Positions 20,020 to 32,577 of a stretch of 37,324 nt of DNA are shown here, piece by piece. Each line of letters starts with the position of its first letter. The stretch's first letter is position 1. A program made the position numbers and the translations under genes. This stretch comes from Solirubrobacterales bacterium (GTDB lineage: Bacteria; Actinomycetota; Thermoleophilia; Solirubrobacterales; Solirubrobacteraceae), in the NCBI GenBank assembly GCA_027315255.1, contig DAHUYL010000168.1:1-37324 (forward strand), given 5' to 3'. Below the pieces are notes generated by a model, which made no database searches, had not been told where the DNA came from, and was given only the letters and a program-made list of their open reading frames with translations.

Positions 20020-21746
20020 CTCCGTCCTTCGAGCGAGTCCAGCGCACCGATCAGCTCGGTCGCGATCTGGTTCACCTCAGCCGCACCTTCGGGGGTCGTC
20101 TCGAAGCGGGCGCTGACGACCGGCGAGAGGTCGAAGGCGTCGAGCCGCGCGATCGGCGTCCCTCCCTCGAGCAGAGCCTGCATTCGCGCGTGCACTTCGA
20201 GCACCAGTTCGAGCAACGCCCGCTGCTTGGCCGGAGTGGTGTACTCGTCGCCCGGCAGAACCGCGCTCTGCTGCAGCACCCCTTCGCGCAGCAGCCGCGC
20301 CACCCGGAGCGTCAGCCGCTCGCTCGCCGGCAGCGAGTCCGCGCCGACGAGTTGCGCGATCGACTCCACTCGGTCTGCGTCGGTGAGCAATCGCAGTGTC
20401 TGTGTGCGCCGCTCGCCCCAGCCCGGATCGCCGTGTTCAGCCTGCCAGGTCGCCAGCCCGTCGCTGTCGCGCGCCGACGAGTCACGCCAGCTCACGGCCG
20501 GATAGTGGCGCGCGTAGGCGAGATCGCGGTCAAGCGACCAGACCGCACGGACGAATCGGCGCGTGTGCGAGGTCACCGGTTCGGTCAGATCGCCTCCCGG
20601 GGGCGACACTGCGCCGAGCACGGTCACCGATGCGATCGCACCGTCGAGCGTCCGCACCCGGCCCGCCCGCTCGTAGAAGTTGGCGAGCGCCGATGACAGG
20701 CCCGCCGGGTACCCCTCCTCGGCGGGCAGCTCGCCGGTGCGCGACGCCAACTCACGTAGGGCCTCCGCCCAGCGCGAAGTGGAGTCCGCGATCACGACCG
20801 CGTCATGGCCCATGTCCCGGTAGTACTCCGCGACGGCGACGCCGGTGTACACGCTCGCCTCCCGTGCCATCACCGGCATGTTCGACGTGTTCGCGATCAG
20901 CACCGTACGGTCGAGCAGCGACTGCCCCGTGCGAGGGTCCTTGAGCGCCTCGAATTCCTGCAGCACGTCGGCCAGTTCGTTGCCACGCTCGCCGCAGCCG
21001 ACGTAGACGATCACCGCGGCATCGCACCATTTGGCGATCTGCTGCAGCGCGACCGTCTTGCCGGTGCCGAACCCGCCGGGGATCGCCGCGGTCGACCCGC
21101 GCGCCACCGGGAACAGCAGGTCCAGCACACGCTGACCGGTCACCAGCGGCTCGGCAGGCGGCAGCCGCGCTGACACCGGACGAGGACGGTGGACGGGCCA
21201 GCGCTGCGACAGCCCGAGCTCGTGGCCTCCGACTCGGGCGACGACGTCGCCCACGTGGTAGTCGCCCTCCGGCACTATCCATTCGACGCGGCCTTCGACG
21301 CCGATCGGCACGAGCACGTGGTGGTCGATCGCGGCCGACTCGGGCAGGGTGCCGAGCTTGCTCCCGCTCGTGACGAGGTCGCCGATGCCGATCGTGGGCA
21401 CGAACCGCCAGTTGCGCTCCTCGCTCAGTGTCCGCGATGCGCCCCCGCGCTCGATGTGCGGCCCGACGGAGTGCAATGGACGCAGGACACCGTCGAACAC
21501 GCCGCCGAGCAGCCCCGGGCCGAGCTCCACCGTCAGCGGTCCTCCACTGCCGTGGACGCGATCACCGGGCCTGAGCCCGCCGGTGTACTCGTAGATCTGA
21601 ACGATCGCGCGCGTCGCCTCGAGCGCGATCACCTCACCGGGCAACTGCTCAGGACCGACGAACACGAGGTCGCGCATCGCCAGCCCCTCGCCCGCGCTGA
21701 GCTCGACAACCGGACCGTTGACACGGGTCACGACCGCGCCGCTCAT
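20016..21746 (-). CDS. atpA: V/A-type ATPase subunit A (catalytic head subunit)
   Basis: Hydrolyses or makes ATP. Seen: N-terminal barrel GAVVTRVNGPVVEL, the A-subunit-specific bulge (about residues 90-190) with RNWRFVP, Walker A GGFGTGKT at 224-231, catalytic Glu in CGERGNE (E253), NTSNMPVMAREAS, VIADSTSRWAEALRE and AEEGYPAGLSSALANFYERAG. 576 residues, normal. ATG overlaps the E stop (ATGA); upstream extension of the frame is a shadow of the E gene. The bulge and the intact P-loop identify V/A-type A rather than F-type beta. Confidence 0.97.
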   Translation of the reverse strand: MSGAVVTRVNGPVVELSAGEGLAMRDLVFVGPEQLPGEVIALEATRAIVQIYEYTGGLRPGDRVHGSGGPLTVELGPGLLGGVFDGVLRPLHSVGPHIERGGASRTLSEERNWRFVPTIGIGDLVTSGSKLGTLPESAAIDHHVLVPIGVEGRVEWIVPEGDYHVGDVVARVGGHELGLSQRWPVHRPRPVSARLPPAEPLVTGQRVLDLLFPVARGSTAAIPGGFGTGKTVALQQIAKWCDAAVIVYVGCGERGNELADVLQEFEALKDPRTGQSLLDRTVLIANTSNMPVMAREASVYTGVAVAEYYRDMGHDAVVIADSTSRWAEALRELASRTGELPAEEGYPAGLSSALANFYERAGRVRTLDGAIASVTVLGAVSPPGGDLTEPVTSHTRRFVRAVWSLDRDLAYARHYPAVSWRDSSARDSDGLATWQAEHGDPGWGERRTQTLRLLTDADRVESIAQLVGADSLPASERLTLRVARLLREGVLQQSAVLPGDEYTTPAKQRALLELVLEVHARMQALLEGGTPIARLDAFDLSPVVSARFETTPEGAAEVNQIATELIGALDSLEGRR

Positions 21747-22243
21747 CGCCACAGCCGGTCCTGGTCTGCCGCCATCGCGTGCAGGCAGCGATCCACCTGC
21801 GCGCTGAGTGAGTAGTCGATCGCCCGGCTCCCGGCGCTCGCCAGCAGCCCCCCGTCGGGCGCCACCGCGATCTCGACGGGGCCTGCGAACGCGAGGCGCC
21901 GGCGCGCATCCGCAGCGAGCCGCTCCAGCAGCGCGGCGTACCTGTGGTCGTGGGGCAGGCTCCTCACCGCCTGCCGCGCGTCGCGGCCGGCCTCGAGCAT
22001 CACCGAGCGCTGGGCGCACAGGGTGATCGTCCGAGCCTGCGCTCGCGCCTGCGCGAGCAGTTCCCGTTCCTCGAGATCCGCGAGCTGCTCTGCCGCAGCC
22101 CGACGGCGCTCGATCAGCGTGGCCGCCTCCCCACGTGCCCGGTCGAGCTGCGCCGCAGCGCGCGCTCGCGCGGCAGCGAGGATCTGCCGTGCTTCGCCGG
22201 CACCGTCCGCGAGCGTCGCCTGCTGCACGGCCTCGAGCGTCAC
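21743..22243 (-). CDS. atpE: V/A-type ATPase subunit E (peripheral stalk)
   Basis: Part of the stator stalk with the G/H-type coiled coil. Seen: a long charged N-terminal helix (to about residue 75) rich in Ala, Arg and Glu, then a small alpha/beta domain with AVAPDGGLLASAGSRAIDYSL, the usual E C-terminal pattern, ending DRLWR. The start chosen is a GTG overlapping the F stop (GTGA), giving 166 residues; an upstream start would add 8 residues inside F. Identification depends on shape and operon position as much as on sequence. Confidence 0.82.
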   Translation of the reverse strand: MTLEAVQQATLADGAGEARQILAAARARAAAQLDRARGEAATLIERRRAAAEQLADLEERELLAQARAQARTITLCAQRSVMLEAGRDARQAVRSLPHDHRYAALLERLAADARRRLAFAGPVEIAVAPDGGLLASAGSRAIDYSLSAQVDRCLHAMAADQDRLWR

Positions 22244-22455
22244 GACGGCATCACCACCCACAGGCACCGATCGCGACCGGCCAGCTCGGAGGCGAGCGCC
22301 GCACGTGCCGAGGGGGTCAGGATCGCCAGTGAGACGTCCGCCGGCAGGGACCGCCAGACGGCGACCGCCGCCTCCGGGCCCTCGGCCGGCTCGATCCGCA
22401 CACCGGCCAGTGAGAACGCCTGAAGGCGCTCACGCTCTCCGATCGCGACGATCAT
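22240..22455 (-). CDS. atpF: V/A-type ATPase subunit F, unusually short
   Basis: F binds D at the base of the shaft. The 71-residue product shows only the Rossmann-like N-terminal half: MIVAIGERERLQAFSLAGV, a helix, VSLAILTPSARAAL and WVVMPS. In the family, the equivalent of the last 'PS' is normally followed by ~30 more residues forming the C-terminal helix that inserts along the shaft; here the frame stops and E begins at once (GTGA). So F is either truncated or a natural short form. Starts 2 bases after the K stop. The identity is supported by its place between K and E. Confidence 0.75.
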   Translation of the reverse strand: MIVAIGERERLQAFSLAGVRIEPAEGPEAAVAVWRSLPADVSLAILTPSARAALASELAGRDRCLWVVMPS

Positions 22456-22457
22456 GC

Positions 22458-24269
<1,812 letters not shown>

Positions 24270-24283
<14 letters not shown>

Positions 24284-25196
24284 CAACCAGCTCGATCAGC
24301 TCGGTTGTGCCGCCTGCCGCAGCTACGCGGAGTGCACGCGCAGTGCGCGCCGCATCGGCTGCGAGCAGCGCGACGGCCGCCAGCACGACCCCTTCGTCGC
24401 TCACGCCACGGAGCAGCGCAGCCGCCTCGTGCTCGATCCGGCGCCACCACGCGAGCTCCGCACGCCAGAGCTCGCTCACCTCGCGGGTTGCGTCGAGCGC
24501 CCAGGCGGATTCTGCGGGCAGCGCCGCCCGCAGATCCCGCACCGAACCCGCGCCGAGCGCGTCGTCACCGATCCAGGGAAGCCGTCGCAACTGGACCCGC
24601 CGAGGACGACCGGCGGCGAGCAGCACCTCCCGGGCGACCAGCAGCGCAGCCGCGCCGGCCACCCAGCGCTCGGCCTCGGGCGCCGAGGCCCGCACGCGCC
24701 GAGCCCAGGCTACGCGCAGCCCGAGTGCGAGCTCGGCCGGCGACCGTCCCCCCGGGTCTCCCCAGGCGGACGTCGCGACGATCTCGGCCACCTGATCCAG
24801 GCTGCGCGACTGCTCGATCCGCGACCAGGCGGTCGCAAGCCCGCCCAGTACGAATGGAGCGGGCTCACGCCCATCGCCGAGGAGGGCAGCGACGCGGGCG
24901 TCGATATTCGCCAGCTCGAACCAGGCCGCCAGCGCCCGGATCACGCTGGCGCCGCCGCCGGGCAGCCAGCCGGCGAGCACTCGCAGGTGCCACAGCAAGG
25001 TGTCGGCCACTGCGCGCTCGGCTCCGGCCAGATCGAGGTCGCCCCGGACTCGCTCGCCGTAGGCGCTGCCTGCCAGCACGCCCACCGCGTCCGCCAGCGA
25101 GCCCGACGCCGCGACCGTGCGCGCGTGATCGGGCCCGATGACCCGTCCGAGCATCAGCCTGCAGCGCGTCACACCGGCGACCCAGCTGGCCTTCAC
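24270..25196 (-). CDS. atpC: V/A-type ATPase subunit C/d (rotor-ring adaptor)
   Basis: Links the central shaft to the K ring. 308 residues, almost all helical and Ala/Leu/Arg-rich, with LWHLRVLAGWLPGGG, RALAAWFELANIDARVAALL, and ELIELVDGAL at the end; the three-fold helical repeat and the 'E-x-x-N-I-D' style segment fit the V-ATPase d/C family. Start GTG overlaps the H stop (GTGA). Sequence similarity is loose, so position in the operon is important evidence. Confidence 0.75.
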
Positions 25197-25621
25197 CGGG
25201 GCCCCTCCAGCAGGTGCTGCACCACCTCGTCGACGAACGCCGGAGTGCGATCCCGGCCGCGCCTGACGATGCGCTCGGCGTCCCGCGCGGCGACCTCGAG
25301 CATCGACCGCCGTGCTTGCTCGACCCCCGTGCGACGCTGCTCGAGCAGCTCAGCCGCCTGGCGCCCGGCCTCGGACTGGGCATCGGCGAGCAACCGGCGG
25401 CGCTCCGCATCGGCAGCGGCATCGATCCGCGCAGCTTCGGCGCGTGCGCGCTCGATCGCCGTCTGCGAGCGCTGCTCGATCGCGTCCAGCCGCTTGAACA
25501 GAAACCCGACTTCGCGCGCGAGCTCGTCGCCTGCGGACGGCACGGCGATCACCCCGGCGGCTGCGCCCGGGGGCAGTCGCAGTGTGCGCATGCGCTCGAG
25601 CAGCTGGCTGATCGCCGACAC
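25193..25621 (-). CDS. V/A-type ATPase peripheral-stalk coiled-coil subunit (G/H-like)
   Basis: 142 residues, first gene of the ATPase operon. From about residue 35 to 130 it is one continuous Ala/Arg/Glu/Gln-rich helix ([20 protein letters not shown] and on), as expected for the stalk partner of E. The N-terminal 30 residues are Pro/Gly-rich and unassigned. Starts at GTG with AGGA about 9 bases upstream. No enzymatic motif. The name (H in archaeal, G in eukaryotic nomenclature) is by analogy; low-complexity helices cannot prove it. Confidence 0.7.
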   Translation of the reverse strand: MSAISQLLERMRTLRLPPGAAAGVIAVPSAGDELAREVGFLFKRLDAIEQRSQTAIERARAEAARIDAAADAERRRLLADAQSEAGRQAAELLEQRRTGVEQARRSMLEVAARDAERIVRRGRDRTPAFVDEVVQHLLEGPR

Positions 25622-25866
25622 GGATCAATCCTGTTCGCCTCGACGACGACGCACATCAGTCCTTATTGGCCGCGCACATCGGTCCTTATTACGGTCACGC
25701 GAACGGCACATGGCGGCCGTGCGGCGATGAGAGCGATGCACCGCAACCCGTCCACCGTTCGGTAGATCGCCGCAGCACGGTTCTGCTCTTGACCCGGATG
25801 GCAACCGGCGCCGTCGGGCACAACGTTGGTCTCGCTCAGATCGCGCTTACGCAAAGGGAGCGTCAC
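25622..25866. promoter_or_regulatory. 245-bp divergent intergenic region: ATPase operon / acs-pdh operon
   Basis: Must hold both promoters. Contains the 18-bp direct repeat near the ATPase side and, near acs, a TTGGTC-16-TACGCA pair (25826-25853) and an isolated TTGACC (25789-25794), neither convincing. An AAGGGAG ribosome binding site stands 6 bases before the acs ATG. The open frame running across it on each strand has no family similarity. Confidence 0.5.
25650..25690. repeat. 18-bp direct repeat, 23-bp spacing, in the divergent control region
   Basis: CGCACATCAGTCCTTATT at 25650-25667 and CGCACATCGGTCCTTATT at 25673-25690 differ at one base and repeat every 23 bp, about two helical turns, 29 bases before the ATPase operon start. 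That suggests a site for a regulator binding one face of DNA. On the minus strand each copy reads AATAAGGAC-YG-ATG, so a short leader peptide is the other reading. Confidence 0.8.
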
Positions 25867-27665
<1,799 letters not shown>

Positions 27666-27669
<4 letters not shown>

Positions 27670-28646
27670 TCGTCGGGCCGGATCGCGAGCACGGACTGCA
27701 CCTGCTGGCGCAGATGCTGCGCATCCGACGTTTCGAGGAGAAATGCGTCGAGCTGTACAGCGCGACCAAGATCCGGGGTTTCCTGCACCTGTACATCGGC
27801 GAGGAGGCGGTCGCCGTCGGGACGATCGAGGCGCTGCTGCCAGACGACGCAGTCGTCGCCACATACCGCGAACACGGGCACGCTCTGGTTCGTGGTGTAC
27901 CAACCGAGGCGCTGATGGCGGAGATGTACGGGAAGCTCGAGGGTTGCTCGCGCGGACGCGGCGGGTCGATGCACCTGTTCGACGCCGCCACTCGGTTCTA
28001 CGGCGGCAACGCGATCGTCGGCGGTGGGCTGCCGCTGGCGCTCGGGCTCGCGCTGGCCGACAAGCTGGAGGGGCGCGAGCGGGTCACCGCGTGCTTCTTC
28101 GGCGACGGTGCAGTCGCCGAGGGCGAGTTCCACGAATGCATGAACCTGGCAGCGCTGTGGAGCTTGCCGGTCATGTTCTTCTGCGAGAACAACCGCTACG
28201 CGATGGGCACCGCGATCGAGCGCTACGAGTCGGAGACCGACCTCGCGCTGAAGGCGGCAAGCTACGAGATGACCTCCTGGTCGGTGGACGGGATGGATGT
28301 GCTCGCAGTCGAAGCTGCCGCGCGCAAGGCGGTCGCGGAGGTGCGCGACGGGTCGCGGCCGTGCTTCCTCGAGCTGAAGACGTACCGCTTCCGCGCGCAC
28401 TCGATGTACGACCCCGATCTGTACCGGACCAAGGACGAGATCGAGCGCTACCGCCAGCACGATCCGATCCCCGCGCTCCAGCGCCGACTCGAGGCGGACG
28501 GCAGCCTGAGCGCGTCCGACATCGAGCAGATCGAGCGGTCCGTCGCCGAGGAGATCGAGCGCGCCGTCGCATTCGCGGAGGCCGGCACGCTCGAGCCCGT
28601 CGAGGAACTCGAGCGATTCGTCTACTGGGAGGGATCGCTCGCATGA
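27666..28646 (+). CDS. pdhA: Pyruvate-dehydrogenase-type E1 component, alpha subunit
   Basis: Thiamine-diphosphate subunit of a 2-oxoacid dehydrogenase. Seen: [11 protein letters not shown] at 17-27, GEEAVAVG at 45-52, TYREHGHAL at 66-74, and the ThDP motif [12 protein letters not shown] running to ENN at 146-176, then RYAMGT. The 'YAMGT' and overall pattern resemble alpha-proteobacterial/cyanobacterial PdhA; acetoin or branched-chain substrates cannot be excluded. 326 residues. Start GTG overlaps the acs stop (GTGA); its own stop overlaps the beta gene (ATGA). Confidence 0.9.
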
Positions 28647-29650
28647 CCGCGGGAGTCCAGACGACGGCGATCACCTACCGAGAAGCGCTGCGCGAAGCGA
28701 TCCGCGAGGCGCTGAGCTCCGATCCGCGCGTCTTCCTGATGGGCGAGGACGTCGGGCTCTACGGCGGCAGCTTCGGCGTCAGCCGGGGTTTGCTGGCCGA
28801 GTTCGGGCCCGAGCGGATCAGGGATACGCCCCTGTCCGAGTCGGCGTTCGTGGGTGCAGGGATCGGCGCGGCGATGGCCGGCATGCGCCCGATCGTCGAA
28901 GTGATGACAGTCAACTTCTGCCTGCTGGCCCTCGACCAGATCATGAACAACGCCGCAACGATCACCCATATGTCGGGTGGGCAGTTCGCGGTCCCCGTCG
29001 TCATCCGGATGACCACCGGCGCGGGCCGTCAGGTCGCGGCACAGCACTCCCACAGCCTCGAAGGGTGGCTGGCCCACATTCCGGGGCTGAAGCTGCTGGC
29101 ACCGGCGACGATCGCGGACGCGCGCTGGATGCTCGCCCCCGCGCTGGCAGATCCCAACCCGGTGCTGATCTTCGAGCACGGATCGCTGTACAACCTGAAA
29201 GGGGAGCTCGACCGCGACCACGGGCCGGTCGACATCGACCGGGCAGCGATCCGCCGGCCGGGCTCCGACGTGACGCTGATCACATATGGAGGCACCTTGC
29301 CGGCCGCGATCGCGGCAGCGGATCAGCTCGCCGACGCGGGAATCGACGCGGAGGTGATCGATCTGCGTGTGCTCCGCCCGCTCGACGACGAGACCGTGAT
29401 CCAGTCGGTCGCGCGGACGCATCGGGCGGTGACCATCGACGAGGGCTGGCGATCGGGAAGCCTGGCGGCCGAGATCAGCGCCCGCATCATGGAGCAGGCG
29501 TTCTACGAGCTCGACGCGCCGGTTGCCCGAGTCTGCTCGGCAGAGGTGCCGATGCCGTACCCGCAGCATCTGGAACAGGCGGCGCTCCCCCAACCGGCCA
29601 AGATCCTCTCGGAGGTCCTGCGGATGCTCGGGAAGGGGTCGGGTGGCTGA
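28643..29650 (+). CDS. pdhB: Pyruvate-dehydrogenase-type E1 component, beta subunit
   Basis: Pairs with the alpha subunit to form the E1 heterotetramer. Seen: [64 protein letters not shown], a [21 protein letters not shown] loop, [15 protein letters not shown] and the C-terminal [15 protein letters not shown]. 335 residues, normal. The pattern is closest to cyanobacterial/plastid-type PDH beta as I recall it. ATG overlaps the alpha stop; the stop overlaps E2 by 8 bases. Confidence 0.92.
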   Translation: MTAGVQTTAITYREALREAIREALSSDPRVFLMGEDVGLYGGSFGVSRGLLAEFGPERIRDTPLSESAFVGAGIGAAMAGMRPIVEVMTVNFCLLALDQIMNNAATITHMSGGQFAVPVVIRMTTGAGRQVAAQHSHSLEGWLAHIPGLKLLAPATIADARWMLAPALADPNPVLIFEHGSLYNLKGELDRDHGPVDIDRAAIRRPGSDVTLITYGGTLPAAIAAADQLADAGIDAEVIDLRVLRPLDDETVIQSVARTHRAVTIDEGWRSGSLAAEISARIMEQAFYELDAPVARVCSAEVPMPYPQHLEQAALPQPAKILSEVLRMLGKGSGG

Positions 29651-30845
29651 GTTCGTGATGCCGTCGCTGGGCGCCGACATGGACTCGGGCACCCTGCTCG
29701 AATGGTTCGTCAAGCCCGGCGACGAGGTCAAGCGCGGCGACATCGTGGCGCTCGTCGACACGAGCAAGGCTGAGATCGAAGTCGAGATCTTCGAGGACGG
29801 GGTGATCGACGAGCTGATCGTGGCGCCCGGCACGCGCGTGCCCGTTGGTGCCGTACTGGCGACGGTCGGTACCGCGGGCGCCCCGCCGGCGCCCGCCGCA
29901 GCAACCCCACCGGCGCCCGCCGCAGCAACCCCAACGGCACCGGCCCCACCGGCGCCCCCCGCACCGCCCACGGCAGCGCCGCCGGCGATCGCGGTGGACG
30001 GGCACCGTGTCCGCGTGTCGCCGCTCGCCAGGCGGGTGGCGCAGCAGCTCGGCGTCGACCTGGCGGCGGTGACCGGAACCGGGTTCGAGGGGGCGATCAC
30101 GCGGGCTGACATCGAACACGCGGTCGCGGTCGCGAGCCCTCCGGCACCGCCGGTGCCGGCAGCTCCCGAAGTCGCGCATCGCCAGGAAGCGATGCGCCAG
30201 GCGATCGCCGTGCTGATGGCACGATCCAAGCGCGAGATCCCCCATTACTACCTCGAGCTGCAGATCGACATGAGCCGGCCGCTCGAGTGGCTGCGCGAGG
30301 AGAATCTGCGACGACCGGTGACGAAGCGCCTGCTGCCGGCAGCGCTGCTGTTGAGCGCGGTTGCGCACGCGGTCGTGGAGATGCCGGAGATGAACGGCTT
30401 CTGGGTCGACGATGCGTTTCATCCAGGCGGCCGCGTCCACCTGGGGGTGGCGACCTCGCTGCGCAGCGGCGGCCTGATCGCGCCGGCGCTGCACGACGCC
30501 GATCGGATGAGCCTCGAAGAGCTGATGGCGGGGACGCAGGACCTCGTCCAGCGTGCACGGGCGGGCAGGCTCCGCAGTTCGGAGATGTCGGACCCGACGA
30601 TCACCGTGACGAACCTCGGCGACCGCGGCGTCGATCTCGTGCACGGCGTGATCTACCCGCCGCAGGTTGCGCTGGTGGGCTTCGGCGCGGTCCGCGAGCG
30701 GCCCTGGGCGGTCAACGGACTCCTGGGCGTCAGGCCCGTCGTGACGGCGACGCTCGCCGCCGACCACCGGGCAAGTGACGGCCATGCGGGCGGCCGCTTC
30801 CTGGCGATCATCGAGCGGAAACTCAACACACCGGAGGAGCTATGA
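29643..30845 (+). CDS. pdhC: Dihydrolipoamide acyltransferase (E2)
   Basis: Core of the complex; takes the acyl group from E1 on a lipoyl arm to CoA. Domains: lipoyl domain 1-76 with lipoylated K42 in DTSKAEIE; Ala/Pro-rich linker 79-118 containing a duplicated 8-residue unit; peripheral-subunit-binding domain 122-161 ([15 protein letters not shown]); second linker; catalytic domain from about 178 with the active-site HRASDG (H375, D379). 400 residues, single lipoyl domain. Start GTG lies 8 bases inside the beta gene. The motif has HRASDG rather than the usual HRxIDG, a mild variation. No E3 gene follows. Confidence 0.93.
   Translation: MAEFVMPSLGADMDSGTLLEWFVKPGDEVKRGDIVALVDTSKAEIEVEIFEDGVIDELIVAPGTRVPVGAVLATVGTAGAPPAPAAATPPAPAAATPTAPAPPAPPAPPTAAPPAIAVDGHRVRVSPLARRVAQQLGVDLAAVTGTGFEGAITRADIEHAVAVASPPAPPVPAAPEVAHRQEAMRQAIAVLMARSKREIPHYYLELQIDMSRPLEWLREENLRRPVTKRLLPAALLLSAVAHAVVEMPEMNGFWVDDAFHPGGRVHLGVATSLRSGGLIAPALHDADRMSLEELMAGTQDLVQRARAGRLRSSEMSDPTITVTNLGDRGVDLVHGVIYPPQVALVGFGAVRERPWAVNGLLGVRPVVTATLAADHRASDGHAGGRFLAIIERKLNTPEEL
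29886..29933 (+). repeat. 24-bp exact tandem repeat in the E2 linker
   Basis: Two identical 24-bp units (29886-29909 and 29910-29933) encode PAPAAATP twice within the flexible Ala/Pro linker. In frame, so copy-number change would alter linker length without breaking the gene. Confidence 0.9.
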
Positions 30846-31102
30846 CCGAGCAGGAACTGCGCGAGGCGGTGATCGCCGCGCTGACGCAGGTCGCACCCGA
30901 CATCGACCCGGCCGCGATCGACCCCACGATCGGGCTGGCCGAGCAGCTCGACATCGACTCGATGGACTTCCTTAACGTGGTCGTGGCGATTCACGAGCGC
31001 ACCGGGATCGAAGTTCCGGAGCGGGACTACCCGAAGCTGTCGACGCTCGATCAAGCGGTCGGATATCTGGCCGCCGCCCAGACGCAGCACGCCCCCAGCT
31101 GA
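30842..31102 (+). CDS. Acyl carrier protein in the pdh-like operon
   Basis: 86-residue carrier. Seen: helix 1 EQELREAVIAALTQVAP, then DIDSMDFLNVV with phosphopantetheine-accepting Ser40 (a DSMDF variant of DSL), helix 2 following it, and a C-terminal STLDQAVGYLAA helix. Its ATG overlaps the E2 stop (ATGA), so it is the fifth cistron of the acs-pdh operon, not near any fatty-acid or polyketide gene. The aromatic after Ser-Met-Asp and the context suggest a dedicated carrier that may exchange acyl groups with E2 or the synthetase; that is inference. Confidence 0.92.
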   Translation: MTEQELREAVIAALTQVAPDIDPAAIDPTIGLAEQLDIDSMDFLNVVVAIHERTGIEVPERDYPKLSTLDQAVGYLAAAQTQHAPS

Positions 31103-31202
31103 AGTCCGCGACCAACGCGGCCACGGTCACCTCAACGGGCAGCAGACCGCAGCCCGGTGCGCGGATCGCCACCGACGACCGCGGCGACGCAGTCGGGCAG
31201 CG

Positions 31203-31235
31203 GCTGCGCGCACCCCTCGTCGGCGAGCGCGCAGC
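31203..31235. terminator. Hairpin between convergent ACP and transglycosylase genes
   Basis: A 9-bp perfect stem GCTGCGCGC/GCGCGCAGC with a 15-base loop in the 149-base convergent gap. No U-tract on either strand; could end transcription from both sides with a factor. Nothing else is recognisable in the gap. Confidence 0.4.
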
Positions 31236-31251
31236 GCCGAGCACGACCCGC

Positions 31252-31875
31252 TCAGCGGTAACCCAGGGCCACCGGGTAGGTGGCACGGTAGTTGCGCTGG
31301 GCCGCCATCACGGTCTCGACGTACGCGCGGGTCGCCGGGAACGGGATGTCGGCGACCGTGAACTGCTGCCACGCTCCGCCGTTGCGGGCAAGCCAGATCC
31401 CCGCGTTGGTCTCGCCGCCGTTGTAGGCGGCCAGCGCCAGCAGCTTCGACTGGTGGAACTCGTCGAGCAGGTAGCGCAGGTAGTAGCTGCCGTAGGCGAT
31501 GTTGACCGCCGGATGCCAGAGATCCGAGGTCGTGAACGCGGTTGCACCGGATCGGCGTGCGAGGAAGTCGGCGGTCGCGGGCTCGATCTGCATCAAGCCG
31601 ACGGCGCCGGTCGGCGAGCTGCGGGCGTCGAACCGCGTCTCGGCGTAGATCACGGCGGCGATCAGCGCCGGGTCGAGATGCTTGTCCGCGGCCTGCTCAC
31701 GGATGATCGACGCGTAGGACAGCGGCAGCGTCAGCTCCCTGATCGCCTTCTGGAACAGCGGCCGCACGGCCACGATCGCAAGGACGAGCGCCAGTGCGAG
31801 CGCGACGGCGACCGTCAGCCGCCGGCGCCGGCGCGCGGCAACGCGCCGGCGACGGACCGTCGCGGCCCCGCTCAT
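31252..31875 (-). CDS. Membrane-anchored lytic transglycosylase (SLT domain)
   Basis: Cleaves peptidoglycan glycan strands. Seen: a short Arg-rich cytoplasmic N-terminus, one membrane helix (about 20-38), then the SLT domain with LIAAVIYAETRFD (catalytic E79), GAVGLMQIEPATA at 90-102 and AAYNGGETN around 149-157. 207 residues, a minimal Slt70/MltE-like enzyme; anchored outside the membrane. It follows coaE by 36 bases on the same strand. Similar proteins are often annotated beside coaE in actinobacteria, but the link is not understood. Confidence 0.9.
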   Translation of the reverse strand: MSGAATVRRRRVAARRRRRLTVAVALALALVLAIVAVRPLFQKAIRELTLPLSYASIIREQAADKHLDPALIAAVIYAETRFDARSSPTGAVGLMQIEPATADFLARRSGATAFTTSDLWHPAVNIAYGSYYLRYLLDEFHQSKLLALAAYNGGETNAGIWLARNGGAWQQFTVADIPFPATRAYVETVMAAQRNYRATYPVALGYR

Positions 31876-31911
31876 CGGCTCACGCGGCCGGACATCGGCC
31901 CCGGCACTCGG

Positions 31912-32532
31912 TCATCGACGCAGCTTGTCAAGTACCGCCGACAGTTTCTCCTCGAGTTGCTCGACCGTGCCGTCGTTGATCACCACGTATGTCGATCGTG
32001 CGGCCTTCTCGTCCTGGCTGAGCTGACGCGCCGCCCGCTCGGCAAGCGCCGTGTGCCCACGGCCGGCGGCGCGCGCGCGCCGCAGCTCCTCGTCGGCGAC
32101 GACCGCGATCGTCGCGTCGAAGTCGCCCTCGATCCCCGCCTCGAACAGCAGCGGCACCTCGACAACGAGCGCAACCGGTGCCGGCGAGGCGGCCGCCGCC
32201 TCCCGCCGCCACGCCGAGATCTCCTCCGCCACCAGCGGCCACAGCAACCGCTCGAGCCAGGCACGGTCCTCCACGCGGCTGAATACCCGCTCGCCCAGCG
32301 CAGACCGATCGACCACCCCGCCGGGGGCCACCGAATCACCGAACCGGGCGACGACGGCCGAGCGCACCGCGTCGCGCGCGTACAGCGAATGCACGACCGA
32401 ATCGGTCGACAGCGTCGCCGCCCCGAGCCGCCCCAGCACCGCCAGCGCCGTCGACTTCCCCGCTCCGAGCCCCCCGGTCAGACCCACGTACGGCACTGAA
32501 CGATCGCCCGTCCACGCAGGCACAGCAATCAC
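31912..32532 (-). CDS. coaE: Dephospho-CoA kinase
   Basis: Last step of CoA synthesis: phosphorylates the ribose 3'-OH of dephospho-CoA. Seen: P-loop GGLGAGKST at 20-28, LSTDSVVHSLY at 41-51, VEVPLLFEAG with the family signature near the middle, and RQLSQDEKAARSTYVVINDG. 206 residues. Starts at GTG; an in-frame GTG at residue 13 (VPYVGLTGG) sits nearer the usual family start and is a fair alternative. Between rpsA and the transglycosylase, probably one transcript with both. Confidence 0.95.
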   Translation of the reverse strand: MIAVPAWTGDRSVPYVGLTGGLGAGKSTALAVLGRLGAATLSTDSVVHSLYARDAVRSAVVARFGDSVAPGGVVDRSALGERVFSRVEDRAWLERLLWPLVAEEISAWRREAAAASPAPVALVVEVPLLFEAGIEGDFDATIAVVADEELRRARAAGRGHTALAERAARQLSQDEKAARSTYVVINDGTVEQLEEKLSAVLDKLRR

Positions 32533-32577
32533 CCGTCCCCGGCGATCGAGCGCCCCCGGCAGGCGCTGGACCGCCGA

